Source of the DNA: CALXXL01 sp964512385 | Lineage (GTDB): Bacteria; Verrucomicrobiota; Lentisphaeria; Victivallales; Victivallaceae | Direction: 5' to 3' | DNA length: 10,697 bases | Assembly (NCBI GenBank): GCA_964512385.1 | Contig: CAZEHZ010000078.1 | Span: 1-10,697 of the forward strand | Shown here: positions 1 through 7,563 of the stretch, piece by piece | Layout: each line of letters opens with the position of its first letter | How positions within the stretch are numbered: the first letter of the stretch is position 1 | Notes under the pieces: model-generated | The model's database searches: none | Told to the model about the DNA's origin: nothing | Seen by the model: the letters and a program-made list of their open reading frames with translations, nothing else | Program-made: the position numbers and the translations under genes

Positions 1-4
1 GGAA

Positions 5-1054
5 ATGAAAAAAATATTGATTCTGTTATGTGGAATGTCGCCGGCGGTAATTACCGAAACCGTATATGCCATGCAGGACGATTTACCGGATAGAATAGTG
101 GTGCTTACTACCACAGAAGGCAAAAAATGTATTGTGGATGAGCTGTTCGGGCAACTCAAATGGGCCGAGTTAGTAAACTTTTTAAATCACAAAATTGACT
201 TTTATAACAATCAAAATTCCATAAGAGTTTTCCCGGCGGAAAATTCCGACAATAACGATATTCTCAACTCCACCGATGCCGTATTAGCAATGAATTTTAT
301 TATTGAAAACCTGCGGCAATTTACCGAATGTTCAGACAATAAAATAGTTTTTTCAATCTCCGGAGGCCGCAAAACCATGTCGGTTCTCGGTGCTTTAGCC
401 ATGAGTTTTATTGGCCGTAAAACCGATAAATTATGCCATATTGTAGTCTCTAAACCGTTCGACCAAACTGATTTAACACCAAAATTCTATTTTCCGCAAG
501 TCGGCGTTATTCATAATTTACCGGACGGTTCCACCTTTTTAAGCGAAGACGCCAAACTGGAATTTTGTTCCATCCCCTTTGTCCGGCAGCGTTACCTTTT
601 TGAGCGGCGGTCTCAAATGTTGCCCGGCGATTATCTGACGATGATTGACGAAGCCAATCACTTGGCCGGAGATGAGTCGATTCCACATATTGTTACCGAT
701 ATAAGTGAACTTACGTTCTGCATAAACGATGCGGTGATAAAATTACCGGAACTGGACTTTTTCTGCTATTTAATGTTATTAAAACGCCACCAGAAAAATT
801 TACCGCCCCTGCGGGGGACGGCGGCGTTACATGAAAATTTATACGATTTTATCGCTGAACAAAAATATAGCGATAACTTAATAAATAAGCTCAAAAACAT
901 GGAGCATTCGGCATTACGCAAAACGGTTTGCCGAATTGCACAGCAACTGAACACCATACCCGCCGGGTCAAAACTGTTACCGTCTTTACGCCGCGGCGTA
1001 TATGCTGTGGCCGGCGAATTTGCCATGGACGTCCGGGGAACGTCCACGCCATAA
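5..1054 (+). CDS. CRISPR-associated CARF-domain protein, Cas_NE0113 family (Csm6-like)
   Basis: The 349-residue product is a probable cyclic-oligoadenylate sensor of a type III CRISPR system. Residues 1-170 read as a CARF Rossmann-like domain: a first strand MKKILILLCG, then the family segment around MSPAVITETVYA (11-22), and a ligand-loop motif SISGGRKTMS (117-126). The C-terminal half (about 190-349) is mostly helical. Its LLPSLRRGVYAV stretch (324-335) suggests a winged-helix type domain. I see no convincing HEPN RNase motif; the only Arg-X5-His (R270-H276) lacks the usual context. Family members are often labelled Csm6 or 'ring nuclease', which the sequence alone does not prove. The start is the first ATG, four bases into the window, so its ribosome binding site lies outside. 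It is followed by a 56-bp gap before cmr2, looser than the rest of the operon. A sampled 60-base line is 35% GC, below the cmr genes. Confidence 0.8.
   Translation: MKKILILLCGMSPAVITETVYAMQDDLPDRIVVLTTTEGKKCIVDELFGQLKWAELVNFLNHKIDFYNNQNSIRVFPAENSDNNDILNSTDAVLAMNFIIENLRQFTECSDNKIVFSISGGRKTMSVLGALAMSFIGRKTDKLCHIVVSKPFDQTDLTPKFYFPQVGVIHNLPDGSTFLSEDAKLEFCSIPFVRQRYLFERRSQMLPGDYLTMIDEANHLAGDESIPHIVTDISELTFCINDAVIKLPELDFFCYLMLLKRHQKNLPPLRGTAALHENLYDFIAEQKYSDNLINKLKNMEHSALRKTVCRIAQQLNTIPAGSKLLPSLRRGVYAVAGEFAMDVRGTSTP
1026..1046. repeat. Short inverted repeat at the end of the first CARF gene
   Basis: TGGACGT (1026-1032) and ACGTCCA (1040-1046) form a perfect 7-bp stem with a 7-base loop, inside the last codons of the NE0113-family gene. 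An A-rich stretch follows on the + strand, with no T-run on either side, so it does not look like an intrinsic terminator. It could be an RNA-stability hairpin or chance. Confidence 0.35.
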
Positions 1055-1110
1055 AAAAATGTTATATTCATGATAAGTTATATAAACAATCAATAATGAT
1101 GGAGGGAATC
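1055..1110 (+). promoter_or_regulatory. AT-rich gap before cmr2 with a possible promoter -10
   Basis: This 56-bp AT-rich gap is the longest space between the genes before cas1. It contains TATATT (1063-1068) and TATAAA (1081-1086), each one base off the -10 consensus, but neither has a recognisable -35 about 17 bases upstream. A second transcription start for the cmr genes is possible but not shown. Confidence 0.2.
1101..1106 (+). promoter_or_regulatory. Ribosome binding site that sets the cmr2 start
   Basis: GGAGGG lies four bases before the ATG at 1111. This selects that ATG over in-frame upstream ATGs at 928 and 1096, which have no comparable site. Confidence 0.8.
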
Positions 1111-3489
1111 ATGGAAGAACAAGTATTTTGGAAGAAAAAGTTAATGGCGTTTCTGCACGACCCGCCGTGTAAGGCAATGGATATTCCGGGGCATGAGGAA
1201 CGGGCGAAAAGTTTTCGGGCCGCCGCCGGAATTACAGATGATGATTATAAGGAATTCAGGAAAATCTGCGACCACTGGGCGTCGACCGCCGACCGTTTTC
1301 CGTTCCCGAATCAAGTTGACTGCCGAGCCGCCTTTAATGATAAAAATCCATTTAAACACCCGATTAGCGGCGAATCGATTAAGTATCTGGACATGGCTAC
1401 CGCTGACTTGGCGGAAGGCAAATTACAAGGTGCAATTAATGTAGTTGATACAGATTCATGGAAAAGCCGATTTTTAGTGTACTGGCGGCGCTGGGCGGAT
1501 GAAGCGGCGAAAGTGGATCCCCGGTTTGCATTTTTTCCCGCCGATACCAGACTGCCGGACCATACGATTTGGAACCATATGAGTTTAACCTCGGCCTTCA
1601 GCAGTTGTACTGACGACAACGGCCAAATGACTCCGGCGTTTTTACTGATGCAAATTGCTCCGGTACAGGAGTTTATTGCTCAAGCCAGAAGTACGGCGGA
1701 TTTATGGAGCGGCAGTTATTTGCTCTCTTATCTGACTTGGCAGGGGCTATGGCGGGTGGCGGAAAATATCGGGCCGGACAATATTATTTTCCCGGCGTTA
1801 TATAATCAACCGCTGGTGGATATTGAATTAAAAGAACATTACAGCCAAAACAAACTGCAGGATGGCTCAACTTTAGCAGATTATATTAATGTAGACAAGG
1901 AAAAACTGAAAATTGCCTCAATCCCCAATCGTTTTCTGGCTCTGATTCCGGCCGACAAAGCCGAAATGCTGGCATCGGCGGCCGAAAATGCCATTCGCCA
2001 AACATGGCAGGAAATTGCCGAAAAAGTCTTTGACTCGCTTAGCAAAATTATGCCCGATGCCGCCAATTATCGGGAGCGTTTTTTCAAACAAACCGAAAAG
2101 TTTTTGCAGATCAGCTATCAGATTCTGCCTTGGCAGGACGATTTACCGTTAGACGAAAATTTGACGGCATTAAAAGCATTCACTGAAACACAAATTCCGG
2201 AAGCCGACCGGGATAAGCGTTTTTACAATGCCGATAAAGGCGTTTTGACTAATCCGGCATTCACTTGGCCGGCTCAATACACGTTGTGCAATAAACTGCT
2301 GGCGGCCAGACGCTGTACCCGCAATTTTACGCAGTTTAATACCGACGATGCTCAAGCCGGAACCGTAAAGGACTGGTTGTCCGGCAAGGAAGAGGTGATT
2401 GGGTCAGAAGCCGACTGGAAAAAACTGTTGTCCGCCCCGGCCGGCGTGTTTAAAGATACCGATCACCCGATGGGGGCAATCAATTTAATCAAACGGTTAT
2501 GGTATTGCAAAGACGGGGCTGACTATTTTGCCATTAAGCATCAGCAGGAAATTAAGTCCGACTTTGATTCCGTGGTTAAGGTGGCCGGTGGTTCAAAATA
2601 TTTTGCCGTAATTGCGTTGGACGGCGATGAAATGGGTAAGATGCTCAGCGGCGAAAAATTGCCGTTGCTGAAAAACCAAATGGCGGCTAATCCGGCCGGA
2701 TATTTTGCAAAATTGAGTTCAACGCAGTTTGAAAAGCTGAAACGGCCATTGTCGCCGTCATTTCACATGCAATTCAGCGAAGCGTTGGGGAATTTCTCCA
2801 TTTTTGTTGTTCCGGAAATTGTAAAAAACCATCAAGGGCAGTTGATTTATGCCGGCGGCGACGATGTGTTGTGCATGGTTCCGGCCCAAAATGCTTTAAG
2901 CTGCGCCAACGAATTACAACAGTCGTTTAGAAAGATTCAGCATGAAATCACCATAGAAAGCGGCGGCAAACCGGAAACTAAATCGATAATCATGCCGGGG
3001 TGTAATGCCTCGTGCGGCATAGCGGTGGCCCATGTAAAACACCCGCTGCAATGCGTAATTAATGAAGCCCGGAAAGCGGAGCATAAGGCCAAGAATGCGT
3101 ATAGCCGCAACGCTTTTGCCATGACGCTGTTAAAACGCAGCGGCGAAATTCTTGAATGGGGAGCCAACTGGAACTCCGGCGCCGTTGAACTGTTTAACAA
3201 GTATAATGAAAATGTTGAGCAGATTTCCAACCGTTTTCCGTATGCGTTGGCCGAACGGTTACAACTATACGATTTGGCCGACGGCAAAACCACCAATCCG
3301 GCGGCGTTAAAAGAGGTGATTGCCCGCGAACTGGCCGAAGTAGTTGACCGGCAGAACGGCACGGTGTTTATCGCTGAAGCTCAGGCGTTTTTAGACCATC
3401 TGGCCGCCAACGGCAAAGGCTTTAAGGATTTTGAGCAATTATTCTTAGCCGCCGCCTTTATTAATCGCAATAACAGCGAGGAAGAATAA
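1111..3489 (+). CDS. cmr2: Type III-B CRISPR protein Cmr2 (Cas10), cyclic oligoadenylate synthase subunit
   Basis: The 792-residue product is the large signature subunit of the Cmr complex. Near the N-terminus it has a short HD-type motif, LHDPPCK (H16, D17), a shortened form typical of Cmr2. The Cmr2 N-domain signature follows with PVQEFIAQAR and DLWSGS (184-202). A first Palm segment is ALDGDEMGK (502-510). The second Palm carries an intact GGDD (582-585) inside YAGGDDVLC, so metal binding and ATP-to-cyclic-oligoadenylate synthesis are expected once target RNA is bound. The helical C-terminal domain ends in a run of acidic residues. The start at 1111 is set by GGAGGG just upstream; the open frame continues upstream to 928 but that part overlaps the preceding gene. 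Its TAA directly abuts the cmr3 ATG, which implies translational coupling. Whether the HD motif still cuts DNA is uncertain, because HD activity varies among Cmr2 proteins. Confidence 0.95.
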   Translation: MEEQVFWKKKLMAFLHDPPCKAMDIPGHEERAKSFRAAAGITDDDYKEFRKICDHWASTADRFPFPNQVDCRAAFNDKNPFKHPISGESIKYLDMATADLAEGKLQGAINVVDTDSWKSRFLVYWRRWADEAAKVDPRFAFFPADTRLPDHTIWNHMSLTSAFSSCTDDNGQMTPAFLLMQIAPVQEFIAQARSTADLWSGSYLLSYLTWQGLWRVAENIGPDNIIFPALYNQPLVDIELKEHYSQNKLQDGSTLADYINVDKEKLKIASIPNRFLALIPADKAEMLASAAENAIRQTWQEIAEKVFDSLSKIMPDAANYRERFFKQTEKFLQISYQILPWQDDLPLDENLTALKAFTETQIPEADRDKRFYNADKGVLTNPAFTWPAQYTLCNKLLAARRCTRNFTQFNTDDAQAGTVKDWLSGKEEVIGSEADWKKLLSAPAGVFKDTDHPMGAINLIKRLWYCKDGADYFAIKHQQEIKSDFDSVVKVAGGSKYFAVIALDGDEMGKMLSGEKLPLLKNQMAANPAGYFAKLSSTQFEKLKRPLSPSFHMQFSEALGNFSIFVVPEIVKNHQGQLIYAGGDDVLCMVPAQNALSCANELQQSFRKIQHEITIESGGKPETKSIIMPGCNASCGIAVAHVKHPLQCVINEARKAEHKAKNAYSRNAFAMTLLKRSGEILEWGANWNSGAVELFNKYNENVEQISNRFPYALAERLQLYDLADGKTTNPAALKEVIARELAEVVDRQNGTVFIAEAQAFLDHLAANGKGFKDFEQLFLAAAFINRNNSEEE

Positions 3490-4626
3490 ATGATTTACCA
3501 AATTTCTATTAAAACTGACAACGTGCTGTTTTTTGGCGACAGTCGCCCTAAAGGGTATAATAACTATGGGTGCAACTGGCCGTTGCCATGCACGTTTTTT
3601 TCGGCATTTGCCTCGGCTCTGCATCGGGTATATCCGGATTGCGACACCATAACCGCCGGACTGAATACCGCCGGGCCCTTCCCGCAAGATGCGGAGGACT
3701 TGTACTTTCCGACTCCGGCGGATTTGATTCCGGGCGGCTATTTACTGCCGTTAAAGAATGCACCAGGCCAAAACAATCTGCCGCCGCCGTTAAAGTATGT
3801 GATGTATGCTCAAAGCAGTTTAAGCAAAGAAAAAACTAATCCGTGGATTTCGGCCACCCAATTAGAACGTTATCTGCGGGGCGAAAGTGCAATAAAGACT
3901 ACTCCCGCCGGAGAACTTTATCAAGCGGAAAAACGGGTAGGCATCGGGATTGACAACGCCGTTTTAACTGCCGAAGAACACGTTTTTTATACGGCGGAAT
4001 ATATGCGGATGGCCTCGACCGCCGGCATGACGGCGTTTGTTTGGCTGGAACCGGACACCGAACAGCGTTTGACCACTATGCTTAACCAGCCGTTTGACTT
4101 CACTTTCGGCGGTCAGCGTGGCGTAATCAGCATAGAGTGCGGCCGCAATATGAACAAATTTGCGTTACCGATAACGCCGCCTACGACGGACAGCCGCTTG
4201 GTAAAATATATCACGCTGTCGCCCATGCTGTCGAGTCAGGGCTGGTTGCCGGGTTTCGTGGATGAGCGTACCGGCAAAGTGCTGATTCGTTCCGGCGAAG
4301 TAAAACGGGAAGACTTCAGCAATCGCTCCGAATGGCGGCAGGCATTGCAAAATCAACCGATGATTGAGGCCGAATTAGTGGCGGCGGCGGTCGGCAAACC
4401 GGTGGTTTGGTCTGGCTGGGGCAATCATGAATACAAGTCCGGACCGGGAGCGACTCGCCTGCTGATTCCGGCCGGCAGTGTGTTCTATTTTGAAGCGGCA
4501 TCGGCGGCAGAGGCGGACAAATTACGTAGCGCCTTAAATGCACCGGGCAAAAGTGAAAGTATGGGTACTCAAGGTTTAGGTTTGGGTATCTGCGGCAGTT
4601 ATGAATATATTGAATCGATACATTAA
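3490..4626 (+). CDS. cmr3: Type III-B CRISPR RAMP protein Cmr3
   Basis: The 378-residue product is the Cas5-like RAMP subunit that, in characterised Cmr complexes, holds the 5' tag of the crRNA next to Cmr2. Near the N-terminus the motif DNVLFFGDSRP (10-20) matches the Cmr3 pattern of a hydrophobic strand followed by a D-x-R-P turn. A central segment beginning KRVGIGIDNA (148-157) and running to YMRM (171-174) is also typical. The C-terminal half has IPAGSVFYFE (326-335) and a glycine-rich loop LGLGICG (363-369), the usual RAMP end. The length is normal for the family. The start codon follows the cmr2 stop with no gap, and GAGGA (3478-3482) inside the end of cmr2 serves as its ribosome binding site. 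No missing motif or frame disruption is visible. Confidence 0.92.
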   Translation: MIYQISIKTDNVLFFGDSRPKGYNNYGCNWPLPCTFFSAFASALHRVYPDCDTITAGLNTAGPFPQDAEDLYFPTPADLIPGGYLLPLKNAPGQNNLPPPLKYVMYAQSSLSKEKTNPWISATQLERYLRGESAIKTTPAGELYQAEKRVGIGIDNAVLTAEEHVFYTAEYMRMASTAGMTAFVWLEPDTEQRLTTMLNQPFDFTFGGQRGVISIECGRNMNKFALPITPPTTDSRLVKYITLSPMLSSQGWLPGFVDERTGKVLIRSGEVKREDFSNRSEWRQALQNQPMIEAELVAAAVGKPVVWSGWGNHEYKSGPGATRLLIPAGSVFYFEAASAAEADKLRSALNAPGKSESMGTQGLGLGICGSYEYIESIH

Positions 4627-4647
4627 TATAAGAGAAAGGGTTTTATT

Positions 4648-5472
4648 ATGAAGAAGTTAATGACAGTTTTCACTCGTACTCCGTTACATGTCGGCGCCGG
4701 TAACTCCGTAGGTGCGGTGGACTCGCCGATTATTCGTGAACGCCATACCGGGTTGCCGATTATTCCGGGCAGTTCGCTGAAAGGAGTGCTGGCGGCCTTA
4801 TGGGAGGGGACTCGCAAAGAAAATACTGAAGCTACCGAATTATTCGGCTCGGACGATCCTAAAGCCAGCAAAGCGGGGCAGTTGCTGATTGGGGAAGGCA
4901 AGTTACTGGCGTTTCCGGTGCGTTCCGCCAAAGGAGCGTTTGCGTTCGTTACCTCGCCCATTATTTTACAGCGGTTAAAGCGGGACTGGAATGTGGATTT
5001 GGAGATTCCGCAACTGCAGGAAGAAGAGTGCTGGGCTTGTGAGGATATTACAATTAACGACAAATGCGTACTGGAAGAGTATTGCTTAAAGGTAAAAAAA
5101 GGTGCTATTGATATTGCCGAAACTTTAGAGGATTTGGCTTTGGACGACGTTTGGCAAAGTGTGGCAACTCGTTTGGTGGTGGTATCGGACACCATGATGC
5201 AGTTTTTTGTGCAAAACGCCTGCGAAGTAGTAACCAGAGTGAAAATAAATCAGGAAACCGGAACCGCTAAAGACGGCAGTTTATTCAATTTGGAACAGGT
5301 TCCGTCGGAAGCACTGTTTTATAGCGTCATCTCCACTCAGCTGGACACCGAAAATACGGCCGTTGCCAAATTAGAAGCCAAGATTACAGAAAATGAGAAT
5401 ATTCTGCAAGTCGGCGGCGATGCCGGGGTTGGTTTAGGGTTCTGCTCAATTGCATTTTGTGAGGTGAAGTAA
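4648..5472 (+). CDS. cmr4: Type III-B CRISPR RAMP protein Cmr4, target-RNA nuclease subunit
   Basis: The 274-residue product is the Cas7-like backbone subunit that repeats along the crRNA and cuts target RNA at regular intervals. The N-terminal motif HVGAGNSVGAVDSPIIRE (14-31) is diagnostic, and D25 matches the catalytic aspartate position described for this family. The RAMP loop GLPIIPGSSLKG (35-46) and LFGSDD (65-70) follow. The C-terminal glycine-rich loop is LQVGGDAGVGLGFC (253-266). AGAAAGGG (4632-4639) stands 8 bases before the ATG. The gap from cmr3 is 21 bp, and the TAA overlaps the cmr5 ATG by one base (TAATG). With an intact D25, target RNA cleavage should be active. Confidence 0.94.
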   Translation: MKKLMTVFTRTPLHVGAGNSVGAVDSPIIRERHTGLPIIPGSSLKGVLAALWEGTRKENTEATELFGSDDPKASKAGQLLIGEGKLLAFPVRSAKGAFAFVTSPIILQRLKRDWNVDLEIPQLQEEECWACEDITINDKCVLEEYCLKVKKGAIDIAETLEDLALDDVWQSVATRLVVVSDTMMQFFVQNACEVVTRVKINQETGTAKDGSLFNLEQVPSEALFYSVISTQLDTENTAVAKLEAKITENENILQVGGDAGVGLGFCSIAFCEVK

Positions 5473-5816
5473 TGAAAAATTTAAATCAAATTAGAGCGTT
5501 TAATTCGCTCAAAGAAATTTCCGGCGGCGTAAATGACGGTGAAGTGGTAAAAAAGATTCCGTCTATGATTATGAATAACGGCCTGCTGGCGGCGGCGGCG
5601 TTTGCCGTGGAGACTGGTAAAGGATATCAAGAAGTTTTTGAACAGGCCATTATTCCGCACTTGGCGGATAAAACGATTGATTTGTTATCAAAAACCATGG
5701 ATTTGAACGCTTTTATAAAATTTGTCAGTGAAGAGGATTCGCAGACGTTGCGTTTAATTACGGCCGAAACCATGGCTTATTTGGAATTTTTGCGCCGGTT
5801 AAACAAAAGAAAGTAG
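5472..5816 (+). CDS. cmr5: Type III-B CRISPR protein Cmr5, small subunit
   Basis: The 114-residue, all-helical small subunit lines the inner filament of the Cmr complex beside the Cmr4 backbone. The segment IPSMIMNNGLLAAAAFAVE (29-47) matches the Cmr5 pattern of a helix with an N-G-L turn, and the length fits the family's usual 110-150 residues. The protein has no catalytic motif and none is expected. The ATG shares its A with the cmr4 stop, and GAGGTG (5461-5466) at the end of cmr4 supplies the ribosome binding site. The C-terminus is basic (RRLNKRK). Identity rests on this motif plus position between cmr4 and cmr6. Confidence 0.9.
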   Translation: MKNLNQIRAFNSLKEISGGVNDGEVVKKIPSMIMNNGLLAAAAFAVETGKGYQEVFEQAIIPHLADKTIDLLSKTMDLNAFIKFVSEEDSQTLRLITAETMAYLEFLRRLNKRK

Positions 5817-5822
5817 GTTGCC

Positions 5823-6509
5823 ATGATAAAAACATTTAACCGTGATGTGGAAACGGTTTGCGGCTCGGCGTTGTCCGGTGTAGAGTCGCCGTCTCTGCGG
5901 TTGAACAAGCTGTTGATTATGCCGGATAAAAGCGACAAATCCGGGCAACTGGAAAAAATTTGCGGCTGTATTAACACGCATGGCAATAAATGCTTAAAGG
6001 AGTTCAAGCCCTTGCAGAAGCCCAGTTTTTCGTTAAAGCTGATGGGGCGGTTACTGGTTAATCACTCCGGCGGCGTTTTAGAAAATGCGGGGCTGGAACT
6101 GCATCGTAATTTTGGCTTTCCGATTATTCCTGGTTCCGCCTTAAAAGGCATTGCACGGGCGGCCTGCCGGAATCCGGAGCAAGCCAACCGCTTATTTGGT
6201 GATGACGATACCAAAAAAGACGACTCTGCCGCCGGGAAAGTAGCATTTTTATTTGCGTATCCGGCAGAGAAGTTTGAAGTAGTGGTGGATGTGCTTACGG
6301 CTCATGGCAGCAAAGACACCCAAAATCCGATACCGAACTTTTTTCCGGCGGTGGAGCGTGGCTGTAAGTTTAATTTTACCTTGCGCAAACTGCCGAATTG
6401 TTCGGATGCCGACCTTGCCGCCGCTCAACAATTACTAATCAAGGGCTTATGTGATAACGGCATTGGTGCCAAAACAGCCGCCGGCTACGGCTGGTTTAAG
6501 GAGGTTTAA
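5823..6509 (+). CDS. cmr6: Type III-B CRISPR RAMP protein Cmr6
   Basis: The 228-residue product is a Cas7-like RAMP protein that caps the crRNA 3' side of the Cmr filament together with Cmr1. The RAMP loop FPIIPGSALKG (99-109) is followed by RLFGDDD (123-129), DVLTAH (156-161) and the conserved PIPNFFPAVERG (169-180). It ends in the glycine-rich motif GIGAKTAAGYGWF (213-225), so both hallmark RAMP loops are intact. About 60 residues precede the first clear RAMP strand, and this part is poorly recognisable. The ribosome binding site is modest: AAGTAGG (5811-5817) spans the cmr5 stop. The gap from cmr5 is 6 bp and the gap to cmr1 is one base. Confidence 0.92.
   Translation: MIKTFNRDVETVCGSALSGVESPSLRLNKLLIMPDKSDKSGQLEKICGCINTHGNKCLKEFKPLQKPSFSLKLMGRLLVNHSGGVLENAGLELHRNFGFPIIPGSALKGIARAACRNPEQANRLFGDDDTKKDDSAAGKVAFLFAYPAEKFEVVVDVLTAHGSKDTQNPIPNFFPAVERGCKFNFTLRKLPNCSDADLAAAQQLLIKGLCDNGIGAKTAAGYGWFKEV
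6498..6505 (+). promoter_or_regulatory. Ribosome binding site that sets the cmr1 start
   Basis: AAGGAGGT is a near-perfect Shine-Dalgarno sequence five bases before the ATG at 6511. It shows cmr1 begins there rather than at the in-frame ATG at 6451, which would add 20 residues read from inside cmr6. Confidence 0.85.
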
Positions 6510-6510
6510 A

Positions 6511-7563
6511 ATGGATAGAGCCGAAATAACATTTAAAACGGTTACACCGTTGTTGCTGGCCGGAGCCGACCAGAAAAAAGCGGAAATGCGAGTTCCGTCT
6601 ATCCGTGGTCAACTCCGCTGGTGGTTTAGGGCGTTAGGTTTTGGTGATGAAGAGCTGGTTTTTGGCGGAGTGGATATTCAAACCGCAAACAATAAAAAAA
6701 CGGCATTAAAAAGCTCCATCATCATTCGTGATTTAAGCGAGCCGATGCGTTTTCAAACTAAAACCGCCCAGCAACTTACCAACAGTGATTTTGATTACTT
6801 CATGTGGCCGTTGCGGTTGCCGGAAGATGCCCGTGGCGTAATTCCGGCCAACACGTCGGTAAAAATAAGCATTCACACCCGTCCTGACGGCTATTTGTTG
6901 GACGATAACGTACTGAAAGCATTTCTGCTGTTGGGCAGTTTGGGCAGTCGTTCCCGTCGGGCGTATGGCTCAATTTGGCCGACCAAGGTTATTATTGACG
7001 GTGAAGAGTGGAAAATCCCCAAGACCGAAGCAGATTTTGCGGCGGAATTACAGGATATTTTGGATTCGGATGCCCAATGCAGTATTATAAAAGTGGCAAA
7101 TTTACAACCCAACGACACCAAGGCCATTAAGAAATGTGCCGATTTCTTAAAGACCTTCAGATGCGGTTCTTCAAGATCTGGTACCCCATCTGAATGGGGG
7201 CAAAATGACCACGATATCCGCTATAATAAAACCCATGTGGCATATCGTCCGGCACTGGGTTTGCCGCTTAGTCAACGCTATTCGTCGGACAAAAAAAACT
7301 ATAACACCACGGTGGAAAATTACGAACGTTTAGCCAGTCCATTACATTTTAAAGTGATTGAACTGGAAGGCAAATTTTTGCCGTTATTGATTGTATTTCC
7401 TCGTGATACCATTAAACCGGGTACTCCGGTTAAAGTAAGTTGTCGGGGCGAAAATACCATGGTAAAATTAGATAAAAAACTTTTGAACGTGATTGCCGAC
7501 CCGGAATGTGGCGACCACATAAAATATTGGGAGGAGTCCAGTTTAATTGCAGACTTTTATTGA
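6511..7563 (+). CDS. cmr1: Type III-B CRISPR RAMP protein Cmr1
   Basis: The 350-residue product is the Cas7-like subunit at the crRNA 3' end of the Cmr complex. The N-terminus is diagnostic: ITFKTVTPLLLAG (6-18), then RVPSIRGQLRWWFRALGF (27-44). A glycine-rich loop GSLGSRSRRAYGS (142-154) matches the family. The C-terminal part has PALGLPLSQRYSS (247-259) and LASPLHFKV (274-282), also typical. Placing cmr1 last, after cmr6, differs from the common cmr1-to-cmr6 order and is a known kind of rearrangement. The gene ends in TGA and overlaps the next gene by 17 bases. A short stretch coding for residues 215-229 holds an 8-bp inverted repeat (TTCAGATG 7156-7163, CATCTGAA 7187-7194), probably incidental. 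Confidence 0.93.
   Translation: MDRAEITFKTVTPLLLAGADQKKAEMRVPSIRGQLRWWFRALGFGDEELVFGGVDIQTANNKKTALKSSIIIRDLSEPMRFQTKTAQQLTNSDFDYFMWPLRLPEDARGVIPANTSVKISIHTRPDGYLLDDNVLKAFLLLGSLGSRSRRAYGSIWPTKVIIDGEEWKIPKTEADFAAELQDILDSDAQCSIIKVANLQPNDTKAIKKCADFLKTFRCGSSRSGTPSEWGQNDHDIRYNKTHVAYRPALGLPLSQRYSSDKKNYNTTVENYERLASPLHFKVIELEGKFLPLLIVFPRDTIKPGTPVKVSCRGENTMVKLDKKLLNVIADPECGDHIKYWEESSLIADFY
7529..7536 (+). promoter_or_regulatory. Ribosome binding site supporting a TTG start
   Basis: GGGAGGAG inside the end of cmr1 lies ten bases before TTG at 7547. No ATG or GTG in that frame is better placed, and this strong site makes the TTG start credible. Confidence 0.7.

Noticed and set aside
812..832. HEPN-type Arg-X5-His motif in the first CARF protein
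   Set aside because: R270 and H276 match the spacing, but the usual neighbouring Asn/polar residue pattern and helical context are absent.
1026..1064. Intrinsic terminator between the first CARF gene and cmr2
   Set aside because: The hairpin at 1026-1046 is followed by A residues rather than T on the coding strand, so it cannot act as a standard terminator in the operon direction.
928..1110. Extended N-terminus for Cmr2 (61 extra residues)
   Set aside because: It overlaps the end of the NE0113-family gene, its Cys/Arg-rich sequence resembles no Cmr2, and a strong ribosome binding site precedes the ATG at 1111.
2937..3362. Antisense open frame of 141 codons opposite cmr2
   Set aside because: It is a shadow of the cmr2 C-terminal region and has no recognisable domain.
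4623..5195. Antisense open frame of 190 codons opposite cmr4
   Set aside because: It lies wholly opposite a gene with clear Cmr4 motifs, is serine-rich low-information sequence, and has no credible ribosome binding site or family resemblance.
6451..6510. Longer Cmr1 starting inside cmr6
   Set aside because: The extra 20 residues are cmr6 read in another frame, and AAGGAGGT sits right before the ATG at 6511, where the typical Cmr1 N-terminus begins.
7156..7194. Inverted repeat TTCAGATG/CATCTGAA in cmr1 as a regulatory or insertion scar
   Set aside because: The reading frame and Cmr1 motifs continue through it, there is no target duplication, and an 8-bp match with a 23-base gap is not rare in 10 kb.
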